From Clostridium sp. ZS2-4 (GTDB taxonomy: Bacteria > Bacillota > Clostridia > Clostridiales > Clostridiaceae): a stretch of 64,000 nucleotides of DNA. Of the stretch, positions 51,270-59,906 are shown piece after piece. The DNA is taken from assembly GCF_026719745.1 (NCBI RefSeq), contig NZ_JAPPRQ010000135.1:31856-95855 (forward strand). Reading direction: 5' to 3'. How positions within the stretch are numbered: position 1 is the stretch's first letter; every line of letters starts with the position of its first letter. The notes below the pieces were generated by a model, which was not told the DNA's origin, did no database searches, and saw only the letters and a list, made by a program, of their open reading frames with translations. The translations under genes and the position numbers were made by a program.

Positions 51270-51757
51270 CCGTTCGTACCTACAATATCGTGAGGCATCG
51301 TTTTAAAATTCATTTTACTGTTTTTCCCATAATACAAAATATTTTTTTCTCCTAATATTAACTCCTTAGTCAAAAATATTTTTTTCCCATTGATGAAATT
51401 AGCAATTAACCCCTTTGAAACAACCACTCCAATAATTTCAAAACTAAAGTTATCAAAAATTATATCTTCCATAATACCAATTACATCCCCACACCTGTCT
51501 AAAACATCTATGCCTTTTAAAGTGAAAAATTCAAGCCTTTCCTCTCTAAAATTCTTTTTGATTATCATATTGTTATTAAAAGATATAATATCTTTTTTTA
51601 AAACATTTACACTTTTATGAAATAAATTATACGAGGATATATTAAATCCTATAACAAAGCCTTCATTAAAATCAATTAAAATATCTTTTATAAAACCTAT
51701 TTTTTTACCTTTTATGTCCACTACTTCCATTAGTAAAAAATCTTTACTTCTATACAT
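51266..51757 (-). CDS. PRC-barrel domain protein, two barrels
   Basis: A 163-residue protein with two PRC-barrel repeats: LMEVVDIKGKKIGFIKDI (about 9-26) and GIDVLDRCGDVIGIMEDI (about 84-101). I start at MYRSKDF because GGAG lies 7 bases upstream. It is translationally coupled to the AI-2E transporter, so it may be a cytoplasmic partner of that protein. No other function can be given. Confidence 0.8.
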   Translation of the reverse strand: MYRSKDFLLMEVVDIKGKKIGFIKDILIDFNEGFVIGFNISSYNLFHKSVNVLKKDIISFNNNMIIKKNFREERLEFFTLKGIDVLDRCGDVIGIMEDIIFDNFSFEIIGVVVSKGLIANFINGKKIFLTKELILGEKNILYYGKNSKMNFKTMPHDIVGTNG

Positions 51758-51845
51758 ATCATACTCCATTCTAGCAAAAACATATATGCATAGTATTTCC
51801 TATTATACTAAATATATTACCTATTATAATCGAGTTTTTATTATT

Positions 51846-51893
51846 ATAAAAAAGAGATAAAATTCAGATTAACTAAATTTCACCTCTTTTTAT
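51846..51893 (-). terminator. probable terminator after mnmA
   Basis: Interrupted stem AAAAAGAG..AAATT / AATTT..CTCTTTTTT with a T run; weaker than the others here. Confidence 0.5.
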
Positions 51894-51933
51894 AGATACA
51901 CATTTTTTTTAATATTCTTTCTTATTGGTTTTA

Positions 51934-52971
51934 TTAAATAACAGCTTCAATTGTTCCACCGCCAATAAGAATATCTTGTGAATAAAAAACTACACACTGC
52001 CCTTTAGTAATTGCTCGCTGCTTATTTTCAAACTGAACTTTTACTTTGCCATCTTCCAGTGGACTGATAGTAGCTTTACTTCTTGACATAGAATATCTTA
52101 TTTTGGCTTCTACCTCCATCGGATTCTCTAGTTTTTCAAAAGGAATAAAATTTATGTCCTTTGCAATCAAAGAGGTTTTAAATATCTCCTCTTCTTTTCC
52201 AACTACAACCTGATTTGTTTTGGGTAATATATCAATTACAAATACAGGTTCTCCTAAAGCTAAGCCTAAACCTTTTCTTTGTCCAATAGTATAATTAATT
52301 ATTCCTTTATGCTGACCCAATACTTTGCCGTTTTTATCAATAAAGTTTCCTCTTTTTACTTTTCCATTAGTTAGATTTTTAATATACTCACCATGATTAT
52401 TATCTGGAATAAAGCATATTTCCATACTATCCTTTTTGTTATGCACCTCTAGTCCGATTTCCTTAGCTTTTCTTCTTATTTCATCCTTAGAATATTCTCC
52501 ACAAGGCATTAAAATATGCTTTAAAACTTCTTGGCTTAGGCTATATAACATATAAGTTTGATCCTTTTTCTGATCTTCTGCGGCAGCAATTATATACCTT
52601 CCATTATGCTCCTCTATTCTCGCATAATGACCTGTAGCAATATATTCTGCACCTAACTCTTTAGCCTTATCCAGCATTGTGCCAAACTTTATTTTTTTAT
52701 TACAGACAGCACAAGGATTAGGGGTTCTTCCATTCATATATTCATCTGCAAAATAATCAATTACATTTTCTTTGAAATCATCTCTTAAATCCAGGATATA
52801 GTGAGGAATATCCAACATTTCAGCAACTTTTTTTGCATCCTCTGCAACATCTACTTCTGAGCACAAACGAAGAGTTACTCCTATAACATCATACCCCTGC
52901 TCTTTTAAGAGATATGCTGCAACAGAGCTATCTACTCCTCCACTTAATCCAATTGCTACCTTTTTCTTCAT
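51934..52971 (-). CDS. mnmA: tRNA-specific 2-thiouridylase MnmA
   Basis: MnmA thiolates wobble U34 of tRNA Lys, Glu and Gln. The PP-loop [11 protein letters not shown] is at the N-terminus. The catalytic Cys pair is in [13 protein letters not shown] (near 91) and MEICFIP (near 187). ATGHYAR binds tRNA. The 345 residues are usual. It follows iscU by 27 bases, so its sulfur most likely comes from IscS in the same operon. Confidence 0.96.
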   Translation of the reverse strand: MKKKVAIGLSGGVDSSVAAYLLKEQGYDVIGVTLRLCSEVDVAEDAKKVAEMLDIPHYILDLRDDFKENVIDYFADEYMNGRTPNPCAVCNKKIKFGTMLDKAKELGAEYIATGHYARIEEHNGRYIIAAAEDQKKDQTYMLYSLSQEVLKHILMPCGEYSKDEIRRKAKEIGLEVHNKKDSMEICFIPDNNHGEYIKNLTNGKVKRGNFIDKNGKVLGQHKGIINYTIGQRKGLGLALGEPVFVIDILPKTNQVVVGKEEEIFKTSLIAKDINFIPFEKLENPMEVEAKIRYSMSRSKATISPLEDGKVKVQFENKQRAITKGQCVVFYSQDILIGGGTIEAVI

Positions 52972-52998
52972 CTCATCACCTATTATTTATAATTGCAA

Positions 52999-53436
52999 CT
53001 ATTCATGATCATGTCCATGTACATGATCATGAATGTGCTCTGAATGATTTTTTGTTTCCCATGGTTCAAGCCCATTTTTTATTCTGAAATCATTTATTGC
53101 CTTATGAATAGCTTCTTCTGCAAGAACTGAACAGTGCATCTTAACTGGTGGAAGTCCATCCAATGCTTCTGCAACTGCTTTATTACTCAATCCCCAAGCC
53201 TCTTCTAAAGTCTTTCCTTTTACAAGTTCAGTAGCCATACTTGAGGAAGCTATTGCAGAACCACAGCCGAAAGTCTTAAATTTAACATCAGTAATTATAT
53301 TGTTTTCAACTTCTAAATATATTTTCATTATATCCCCGCATTGTGGGTTACCAACTTCACCAACTCCACTTGGATTTTCAATTTCTCCAACATTTCTAGG
53401 ATTTCTAAAATGATCCATAACTTTTTCTGTATACAT
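52999..53436 (-). CDS. iscU: Fe-S cluster scaffold IscU (NifU-like)
   Basis: Scaffold on which [2Fe-2S] and [4Fe-4S] clusters are built. The three Cys ligands are intact: GNPQCGD, FGCGSAIASSS and KMHCSVLAEE. The body ends at about residue 128. The last 15 residues are His-rich (HSEHIHDHVHGHDHE), which is not part of the minimal fold and may bind metal. It begins 2 bases after the iscS stop. Confidence 0.95.
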   Translation of the reverse strand: MYTEKVMDHFRNPRNVGEIENPSGVGEVGNPQCGDIMKIYLEVENNIITDVKFKTFGCGSAIASSSMATELVKGKTLEEAWGLSNKAVAEALDGLPPVKMHCSVLAEEAIHKAINDFRIKNGLEPWETKNHSEHIHDHVHGHDHE

Positions 53437-53438
53437 AA

Positions 53439-54629
53439 TTATTTTTCTCCTTTCTCAATAAGAAATTGCTCCCAATATGGTGACATTTCTCTTCTTCTAT
53501 TTATTATTTCTGGTATTACTTCAATAGCATAATCCACATCTTCTTCTGTTGTTCCTTCTCCCAAGCTCAATCTTAAAGAACCGTGAGCTACGCCATGAGA
53601 CAATCCTATTGCTAAAAGTACATGAGATGCTGATAAATCACCAGAAGCACAAGCACTTCCTGTTGAAGCATATATCCCTTTATCATCTAAATCTAACAAT
53701 AAAGTTTCTCCTTCCACTCCAACAAAACTAATATTAACATTGCCCGGCAATCTATTATCTCCTGTAGGTCCATTTAATTTTGCATAAGGTACTCTATCTA
53801 AAAATTGTTTTATAAGTTTATCTCTATATCTTTTTAATTTTTCATTTTCCTCATTCATATTTAAAACAGCCAATTCAATAGCCTTACCCATTCCAACAAT
53901 TCCTGGAACATTTTCAGTACTTGCTCTTTTATTTCTTTCCTGTCCGCCTCCATGAATTAAGTTTTCTAGTCTTATTCCTCTTCTTATATAAAGAGCACCT
54001 ACTCCCTTAGGCCCATAAAATTTATGTGCCGCCATAGAAAGCAAATCAATGTGCATGTCTTTTACATCTATTGGCACATGTCCTATAGCTTGAACTGCAT
54101 CTGTATGGAATAAAACCTTCTTTTCTCTACATATTTCTCCAATTTCTTTTATTGGCTGTATAGCCCCTATTTCGTTATTTGCAAACATTATAGAAACCAA
54201 AATAGTGTTATCTTTAATAGCCTTCTCTACATCTTCTACACTTACTAACCCTTCTTCATTCACTGGCAAGTAAGTAACTTCAAATCCATTGTTTTCCAGG
54301 AACTTACATGTATTTAAAACAGCATGATGTTCAATATTAGTAGTAATTATATGGTTGCCTTTGCTTTTATGAGCATAAGCTATACCTTTTATGGCCCAGT
54401 TATCTGCTTCTGAGCCACCTGCTGTAAAATAAATTTCATCTTTTTCTGCATTTATAGCATTTCCTACTCTTTCTCTTGCTGTATATATAGCTTTTTTATT
54501 TAAATCTGATAAAGTATACAATGATGATGGATTACCAAAGCTTTGAGTAAAGTAAGGAAGCATTTCTTCCAATACTTCAGGCTTTGTATATGTAGTTGCT
54601 GAATAATCCATATAAACTTTTTTTGTCAT
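53439..54629 (-). CDS. iscS: cysteine desulfurase IscS
   Basis: A PLP enzyme that takes sulfur from cysteine for Fe-S clusters and tRNA thiolation. The PLP Lys is in SMAAHKFYGPKG, and the active Cys in the loop GSACASGDLSASHV. I start at MTKKVYMDYSAT, 8 bases after GGAG, which sits in the end of iscR. 396 residues. A GTG three codons earlier overlaps the iscR stop and is less likely. Confidence 0.96.
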   Translation of the reverse strand: MTKKVYMDYSATTYTKPEVLEEMLPYFTQSFGNPSSLYTLSDLNKKAIYTARERVGNAINAEKDEIYFTAGGSEADNWAIKGIAYAHKSKGNHIITTNIEHHAVLNTCKFLENNGFEVTYLPVNEEGLVSVEDVEKAIKDNTILVSIMFANNEIGAIQPIKEIGEICREKKVLFHTDAVQAIGHVPIDVKDMHIDLLSMAAHKFYGPKGVGALYIRRGIRLENLIHGGGQERNKRASTENVPGIVGMGKAIELAVLNMNEENEKLKRYRDKLIKQFLDRVPYAKLNGPTGDNRLPGNVNISFVGVEGETLLLDLDDKGIYASTGSACASGDLSASHVLLAIGLSHGVAHGSLRLSLGEGTTEEDVDYAIEVIPEIINRRREMSPYWEQFLIEKGEK

Positions 54630-54634
54630 TTTAT

Positions 54635-55066
54635 TCACTCCTTATCTTTTATCATTTTTTTATAATCATCTGCCAAATCCTGCAGTGTAACCGTTTTAGT
54701 CACATCATCAATACTCTTTTTTATCTTTTCCCAAAGAAGTCTTGTTGAACAGCATTCAATATTACTATTGCTGCATACCCCTTCATCAACACATGAGGAG
54801 ATCTCTATGGGTCCTTCCAATACCTCAATAATATCTGATGCTGTAATATCTTTAGGTTCTTTATTTAATATATAACCACCCTGAGCACCTCTAACACTTT
54901 TTATAAGTTTAGCCTTTCTCAGTGGCGAAAAAAGCTGTTCTAAATAGCTCTCTGATATTCCCTGTCTCTCAGATATGATTTTTATAGATACCGGTGCCTC
55001 ACCATAATGTATCGCTAAATCTACCATAGCTCTAACACCATATCTTCCTTTAGTAGATAATTTCAT
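54635..55066 (-). CDS. iscR: Rrf2-family regulator IscR
   Basis: A winged-helix transcription factor that senses Fe-S status. MKLSTKGRYGVRAMVDLA is the N-terminal DNA-binding helix region, and RQGISESYLEQLFSPLR the recognition part. Three Cys for a cluster are seen in CVDEGVCSNSNIECCS. 143 residues. It heads iscR-iscS-iscU-mnmA. Confidence 0.94.
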   Translation of the reverse strand: MKLSTKGRYGVRAMVDLAIHYGEAPVSIKIISERQGISESYLEQLFSPLRKAKLIKSVRGAQGGYILNKEPKDITASDIIEVLEGPIEISSCVDEGVCSNSNIECCSTRLLWEKIKKSIDDVTKTVTLQDLADDYKKMIKDKE

Positions 55067-55114
55067 TTAATCACTCCTCTTTAATTCCGAGTGCTTTGCT
55101 ATGCTTTCTTCATA

Positions 55115-55143
55115 ATATTATCAAATCCCACCATGTTTGTCAA
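55115..55143 (-). promoter_or_regulatory. SigA promoter of the isc-mnmA operon
   Basis: TTGACA (55138-55143), 17-base spacer, TAATAT (55115-55120) on the minus strand, about 50 bases before iscR. Confidence 0.75.
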
Positions 55144-55152
55144 CTTTAATTA

Positions 55153-56409
55153 CTACTCTTTATAATATATTTTTTTCTTCATTTCTTTAGGAAAGTACTC
55201 TTGTTCTACATAGTTTCCAATGTAATCATGAGGATACTTATACCCCACACTGCCCATGTCTTTTGCCCCTATATAATGCGTATCTCTCAAATGGGGTGGA
55301 ACTCTAAATTGATTCTTTTTAGCGTCTTCAATTGCACTGTCTACAGCTTTTAGAACAGCATTGGACTTGTTTGCTTTTGAAAGATATATTATTGCCTGTG
55401 CAATAGGTATTCTTGCCTCAGGCATCCCCACAGTTTCCAAAGCATTCCAAGCAGCATGAGCTATTAACATACCATTGGGATCTTTCATTCCTATATCCTC
55501 TGATGCATGCACAATAAGTCTTCTTACAATAAATCTTGGATCCTCTCCACCAACAATCATCCTACCAAACCAATATAAGGCCGCATCTGCATCCGAACCT
55601 CTAATGCTTTTAATAAAAGCTGATGTAATATCATAATGACTATCCCCACTGGAATCATAATTTATTACTGGCTTTTGTATACATTCCTTTACTACATTTT
55701 TATCTATAATTATTACGCCTTCCTCATTTTTAGGAGTTGACAGCACTGCTAACTCAAGAGTATTAATAGCACTTCTTGCATCTCCTCCAGATAGCCTTGA
55801 AATAAGTTTGATACTATCATCATATATTTTTATCTTTAAATTACCATAACCTCTCTCTTTATCCTTTAAAGACAATAATAAAATTTCTGAAATATCCGCT
55901 TCTTTTAACTCTTCAAGCTGGAATATCTTAGATCTACTCAAAAGTGCTCTATTAATTTCAAAATAAGGATTTTCAGTTGTAGCACCAATTAAAATTACAT
56001 TTCCTTTTTCAACTGCCTCCAAAAGTGCATCCTGCTGAGAACCTTTTTTCAAAGCATGAATTTCATCCACAAAGAATATTGTTCTTCTGCCATAAAATTT
56101 TAATGCTTCTTCTCCTTTTTTTATATACTCCCTTATTTCTTTTACACCTAGAGTAGTAGCATTTAATTTAATAAATTCACACTTTGTATCCAAAGATATT
56201 ATATAAGCTAAAGTAGTCTTGCCTACTCCTGGAGGTCCAAATAGAATAATTGAAGTTAAATTATCACTTTCTATAAGCCGTCTTAGCAATTTCCCTTTAC
56301 CTATTATATGTTTTTGCCCAATAAATTCATCTAAATTTCGCGGTCTCATTTTTTCTGCCAAAGGCTTTTTAACATTGTTCTTGCTCATTGCAAGATCAAA
56401 TAAATCCAT
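55153..56409 (-). CDS. rarA: replication-associated recombination ATPase RarA (MgsA)
   Basis: A clamp-loader-like AAA+ ATPase acting at stalled forks. Walker A is GPPGVGKTT, Walker B FVDEIHAL, and the sensor region GATTENPYFE. The C-terminal MgsA part includes GSDADAALYW and YKYPHDYIGNYV. I start at MDLFDLAMS, preceded by GGTAGGGG; the ATG six codons upstream is inside that site. 418 residues. Confidence 0.95.
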   Translation of the reverse strand: MDLFDLAMSKNNVKKPLAEKMRPRNLDEFIGQKHIIGKGKLLRRLIESDNLTSIILFGPPGVGKTTLAYIISLDTKCEFIKLNATTLGVKEIREYIKKGEEALKFYGRRTIFFVDEIHALKKGSQQDALLEAVEKGNVILIGATTENPYFEINRALLSRSKIFQLEELKEADISEILLLSLKDKERGYGNLKIKIYDDSIKLISRLSGGDARSAINTLELAVLSTPKNEEGVIIIDKNVVKECIQKPVINYDSSGDSHYDITSAFIKSIRGSDADAALYWFGRMIVGGEDPRFIVRRLIVHASEDIGMKDPNGMLIAHAAWNALETVGMPEARIPIAQAIIYLSKANKSNAVLKAVDSAIEDAKKNQFRVPPHLRDTHYIGAKDMGSVGYKYPHDYIGNYVEQEYFPKEMKKKIYYKE

Positions 56410-56461
56410 TATAACCCCTACCTTCATTTTATAAATTAAGTATATTTATTTTTGCGGTACA

Positions 56462-56496
56462 ATAATAAAGTCAGCAAAATTTGCTGACTTTATTAT
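56462..56496. terminator. 17-bp inverted repeat between EAL gene and rarA
   Basis: Perfect 17-bp arms with a single central base, containing AAAGTCAGCAAA. T-rich flanks fit a bidirectional terminator; an operator for rarA is possible. Confidence 0.6.
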
Positions 56497-56601
56497 ATAT
56501 AAGTTGCAATAAATACTATTCCTTCTATTAAAACTTTATTGAAGTTTTTTCATAAATTGATCATTCAATAATGAACATTGGTAATTGCAATATATACACT
56601 A

Positions 56602-57834
56602 TCAAATAGTTATATGATTTGGATTAAAATCTATACATAATATATATTTTTTATTATCTGCACTTTCAAATACTGAGGATATTGTTGTACATAGATTTCC
56701 TGTTGCCAAAGATACATAAGGTTCAGTTATATATTTATTAAGCCCCATATTCTTTAAAAAATAATAATATTTTTTCAAAGAATGATTTGTACCTTTCTCT
56801 GCTGGATGGAATATAAGAGCTTTTTGATGAAGCATATTTTTGTAATATGTAACCGTATCACTTACTTGAACCCCTTTGTCATTCAGTACATATATACATT
56901 CAAAGACCTCATTATCTCCAATAACACTTTGCAGCATTTCATTAAACTCTTTTTCCGTTCTCTTTGATAATTCTCCTAAAACATTATCCATTATAACTTC
57001 ATATCCCTTATGTTTTGACTTTTCTAAATTTATTTTATCTATCATATAATTTTCATATTGTTTAGCTGCATCTTGAACTTTATTTTTTGCTGCATTGATA
57101 AAATCATCATCAATTTCCTTGCAATTTCCAAAATACTTTCCTTGAATCATATCTGCACCTAATTCTATTACAGATAAAGCTTGCTGATGATTTTCCATAC
57201 CATCCCCAACCACCAAGGCACCGATACTCTTACATAAGTTTATTAATGATTTAAAAATTTCTTGCTTATAATAATCATCTTCAATATTTTCAGTTATTGC
57301 CCCACTTATCTTAATAATATCCGGTTCAACATAGGATATCTTATCTAAATTTGCAAATCCATATCCAATATCACTTAAAGCTACTAAAAACCCTTTACTT
57401 CTGTAAACATTGATAAATTTCTTTAGGCTTTCTACATCTTTAACATTATCCTCTACAATTTCTAAAACAACATTTCTAGGGTTAATGTTAAACTCATTAA
57501 CTAACTCCATAATAATTCCTGAACCAACAAATTTAGAAATTACAGATGCATTAATATTAAGGAATAAAAGCATTTCCTTATTTTCTTCATAAATCTTTGT
57601 AAATTTTTCAACTGCTTTTTCTCTATAAAGTCTATCTAAATCAATAGCAACATCCTCTTCTGCTGCATATTTTACAAGACTTTCTATTGCAATAATGTTA
57701 TTTCCTTGTTTACATCCTATACTGTTAACCTCAAAACCTATAATTGATTGCTTTATTACTGATACTACAGGTTCAAAACAAATTTCTAAATTCTTATCTT
57801 TTATAACATTTTTTATATTTATTTTGTTATCCAT
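56602..57834 (-). CDS. degenerate EAL-domain protein (YkuI-like)
   Basis: A 410-residue protein with an N-terminal EAL fold (about 1-250) and a C-terminal PAS/Cache-like part (about 280-410). The EAL motif reads EVN (Glu35 kept), the NxN stretch LNIN is kept, Glu125 and Lys175 are kept, QGK is kept. DDFG is SDIG (Ser154), and the EGVE motif is DGME (Asp211). Loss of these metal and base residues suggests a c-di-GMP-binding or inactive protein rather than a phosphodiesterase. The layout resembles B. subtilis YkuI. There is no GGDEF or membrane part. Confidence 0.82.
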   Translation of the reverse strand: MDNKINIKNVIKDKNLEICFEPVVSVIKQSIIGFEVNSIGCKQGNNIIAIESLVKYAAEEDVAIDLDRLYREKAVEKFTKIYEENKEMLLFLNINASVISKFVGSGIIMELVNEFNINPRNVVLEIVEDNVKDVESLKKFINVYRSKGFLVALSDIGYGFANLDKISYVEPDIIKISGAITENIEDDYYKQEIFKSLINLCKSIGALVVGDGMENHQQALSVIELGADMIQGKYFGNCKEIDDDFINAAKNKVQDAAKQYENYMIDKINLEKSKHKGYEVIMDNVLGELSKRTEKEFNEMLQSVIGDNEVFECIYVLNDKGVQVSDTVTYYKNMLHQKALIFHPAEKGTNHSLKKYYYFLKNMGLNKYITEPYVSLATGNLCTTISSVFESADNKKYILCIDFNPNHITI

Positions 57835-58011
57835 GAATAGCCCGCCTTCCTTTGTAGATAATATTAATTATACTAAACATATCAATTATAATAAATTATT
57901 ATAATAATTATATTATACTATAATCCTTTAAAAAATAAATTTAATACATGATTATATTTATAAATTATAATACTGATTTTAACTGTATACTTCAATAGGT
58001 AGAACTTTTTA

Positions 58012-58040
58012 TTGACATACACTTATTTATCTCCTATACT
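58012..58040 (+). promoter_or_regulatory. SigA promoter of the oxidoreductase gene
   Basis: TTGACA (58012-58017), 17-base spacer, TATACT (58035-58040), about 60 bases before the start. Confidence 0.85.
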
Positions 58041-58071
58041 TTGATTATCAAATATTTTGTACATCAAAGTA
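58037..58071. promoter_or_regulatory. palindromic operator, FabT-like
   Basis: TTTGAT-T-ATCAAA (58040-58052) overlaps the -10 hexamer and start point. A larger perfect repeat TACTTTGA (58037-58044) / TCAAAGTA (58064-58071) spans it. The position fits a repressor site. Confidence 0.6.
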
Positions 58072-58102
58072 TTAATATCAGATATAAAAAGGAGTAGATA
58101 GC

Positions 58103-59176
58103 ATGAACTTACCACCTTTAAAAATAGGTGAATTAACCGCTAAGCTTCCTATTATTCAAGGAGGAATGGGAATTGGAATTTCTCTCTCTTCCTTAGCATC
58201 AGCAGTTGCAAACGCAGGCGGTATAGGGGTTATTTCCGGAGTACAAATTGGTTATAAAGAAGAGGATTTTGAAACAAATACTCTTAATGCAAATATAAGA
58301 GCTTTAAAAAAGGAAATACAAAAAGCCAGGAAATTAAGTCCCAATGGGATTTTAGGAGTTAATATTATGGTTGCAGCAACTCACTATAAAGAATTAGTGT
58401 TAGCTGCTGTTAAAGAAAAGATTGATTTAATAATTTGTGGTGCTGGACTTCCATCAGACCTGCCTAAATTAATAAAAGGTTCTAACACCAAAATAGCTCC
58501 TATTGTATCTTCTGGTAAAGCCGCTTCAGTCATTACAAGGATGTGGAAGAAAAAGTTCGATTATGTTCCTGATTTAATTGTAGTTGAAGGTCATAAAGCA
58601 GGCGGACACTTAGGTTTTTCTTCAGAAGAATTAGAGAATTCTACAGCAAAAGATTTACATTCTATTGTAAAAGAAGTATTATCTGTTGTTAAGCCATTAG
58701 AAGAGGAATACAATAAGCATATACCTATAGTAGCTGGTGGTGGAGTATTTAACGGAAATGACATTGCAGAACTTATTAAAATAGGTGCTGCCGGGGTTCA
58801 AATGGCTACTAGATTTGTGGCTACTGAAGAGTGTGATGCTCATATTAATTTTAAAAAAGCATATGTTAATGCTGGTAAAGAGGATGTTATTATAATAAAG
58901 AGTCCTGTTGGAATGCCAGGCAGAGCTATCAATAATGAATTTATTAAGTCTTTAAATAGCAACAATTCTTCAATAACAAAGTGCTATTCCTGCATAAAAC
59001 ATTGCGATCCTGCACAAACTCCATATTGCATATCTAAAGCATTAATTAATGCCGTTAATGGCAATATAGATAACGCATTGGTCTTTGCTGGTACTAATGC
59101 ATATAAGATAGATAAAATTGTAACCGTTAAAGAACTTATGGACGAATTGGTTGCAGAAGCGGAAGCTAATCTATAA
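58103..59176 (+). CDS. FMN oxidoreductase, nitronate monooxygenase / FabK-like
   Basis: A TIM-barrel flavoprotein of the 2-nitropropane dioxygenase/FabK superfamily, 357 residues. It opens with LPIIQGGMGIGIS and has GVNIMVA, the FMN region AGGGVFNGNDI, and GHKAGGHLG with the conserved His. A C-terminal Cys cluster (KCYSCIKHCDPAQTPYC) is extra to classic FabK and might hold an Fe-S cluster. It may be an enoyl-ACP reductase or a nitronate oxidase; sequence alone does not decide. AAGGAG precedes the ATG. It is the only rightward gene here. Confidence 0.85.
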   Translation: MNLPPLKIGELTAKLPIIQGGMGIGISLSSLASAVANAGGIGVISGVQIGYKEEDFETNTLNANIRALKKEIQKARKLSPNGILGVNIMVAATHYKELVLAAVKEKIDLIICGAGLPSDLPKLIKGSNTKIAPIVSSGKAASVITRMWKKKFDYVPDLIVVEGHKAGGHLGFSSEELENSTAKDLHSIVKEVLSVVKPLEEEYNKHIPIVAGGGVFNGNDIAELIKIGAAGVQMATRFVATEECDAHINFKKAYVNAGKEDVIIIKSPVGMPGRAINNEFIKSLNSNNSSITKCYSCIKHCDPAQTPYCISKALINAVNGNIDNALVFAGTNAYKIDKIVTVKELMDELVAEAEANL

Positions 59177-59191
59177 CCAAAATATCCAAGA

Positions 59192-59247
59192 AAAAGAGAG
59201 TGGTAATCTGTGAACTGATATAGGTTCATAGATTACCACTCTCTTTT
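59192..59247. terminator. bidirectional terminator between convergent genes
   Basis: Arms of 24 bp (59192-59215, 59224-59247) with one mismatch, A-run on the left and T-run on the right. It contains the stop codon of the metallo-hydrolase gene. Confidence 0.9.
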
Positions 59248-59906
59248 ATATGCCTTAAATTTTCTCTTACTAACTTATAATTTGTAATTTCTCCATGTCC
59301 AGGTATTATATAATCAGCTTTAATTTTTAAATAGTTGTTTAAGGTTTCTTCATATACTTTGAAATTATTACAGGTCAAATAAGGATAAGGACTTTCAACA
59401 TTATCACCTGCAAATAAAACATTGTCTTTCATGTCCAAACATGAAGCTGAATTATTTGTATGCCCAGGAGAATAAAAAAATTCAATTTCATCTTCAATAA
59501 AATTAATTTTATCCTTAAAAGTTACATTTGGAAGACATATGTTCACATTTCCTTGAGAATACTGTTTATATTTATTAAGCTCATCTAATGCATTCTTTTC
59601 TATATCATTTCTACATCTTGCATGAGAAATAATCATTGAATTTTCAAAAAAGCAATTACCCCAAATATGATCCCAATCAGAGTGAGAATTAAAAACTATT
59701 ATAGTTTTTTCCTTTAAGTATCTATGAATAAATTTTTCTATCTCTACCATTGATTTAGGCCCTAAAAATGTATCACATAAGAAGAAATAATTCTTACCAT
59801 CAATTAGATATACATTAGTAGTACAGTTAAATTCAGAATTTACCAATTCAAAAAATGTAAACACATATCCTCTTGAACCTAATTTTTCTACTTTCATATT
59901 TTTCAC
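59226..59906 (-). CDS. metallo-beta-lactamase fold hydrolase
   Basis: A 226-residue MBL-fold protein with no signal peptide. The metal motif reads HSDWDH (His75, Asp77, Asp79, His80), so the second His of HxHxDH is Asp. The other ligand segments are present: PGHTNNSAS, FAGDNVE and PGHGE. The substrate is unknown. The start overlaps the stop of the seven-repeat membrane protein gene (ATGA), so the two are coupled. Confidence 0.85.
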   Translation of the reverse strand: MKNMKVEKLGSRGYVFTFFELVNSEFNCTTNVYLIDGKNYFFLCDTFLGPKSMVEIEKFIHRYLKEKTIIVFNSHSDWDHIWGNCFFENSMIISHARCRNDIEKNALDELNKYKQYSQGNVNICLPNVTFKDKINFIEDEIEFFYSPGHTNNSASCLDMKDNVLFAGDNVESPYPYLTCNNFKVYEETLNNYLKIKADYIIPGHGEITNYKLVRENLRHIKESGNL

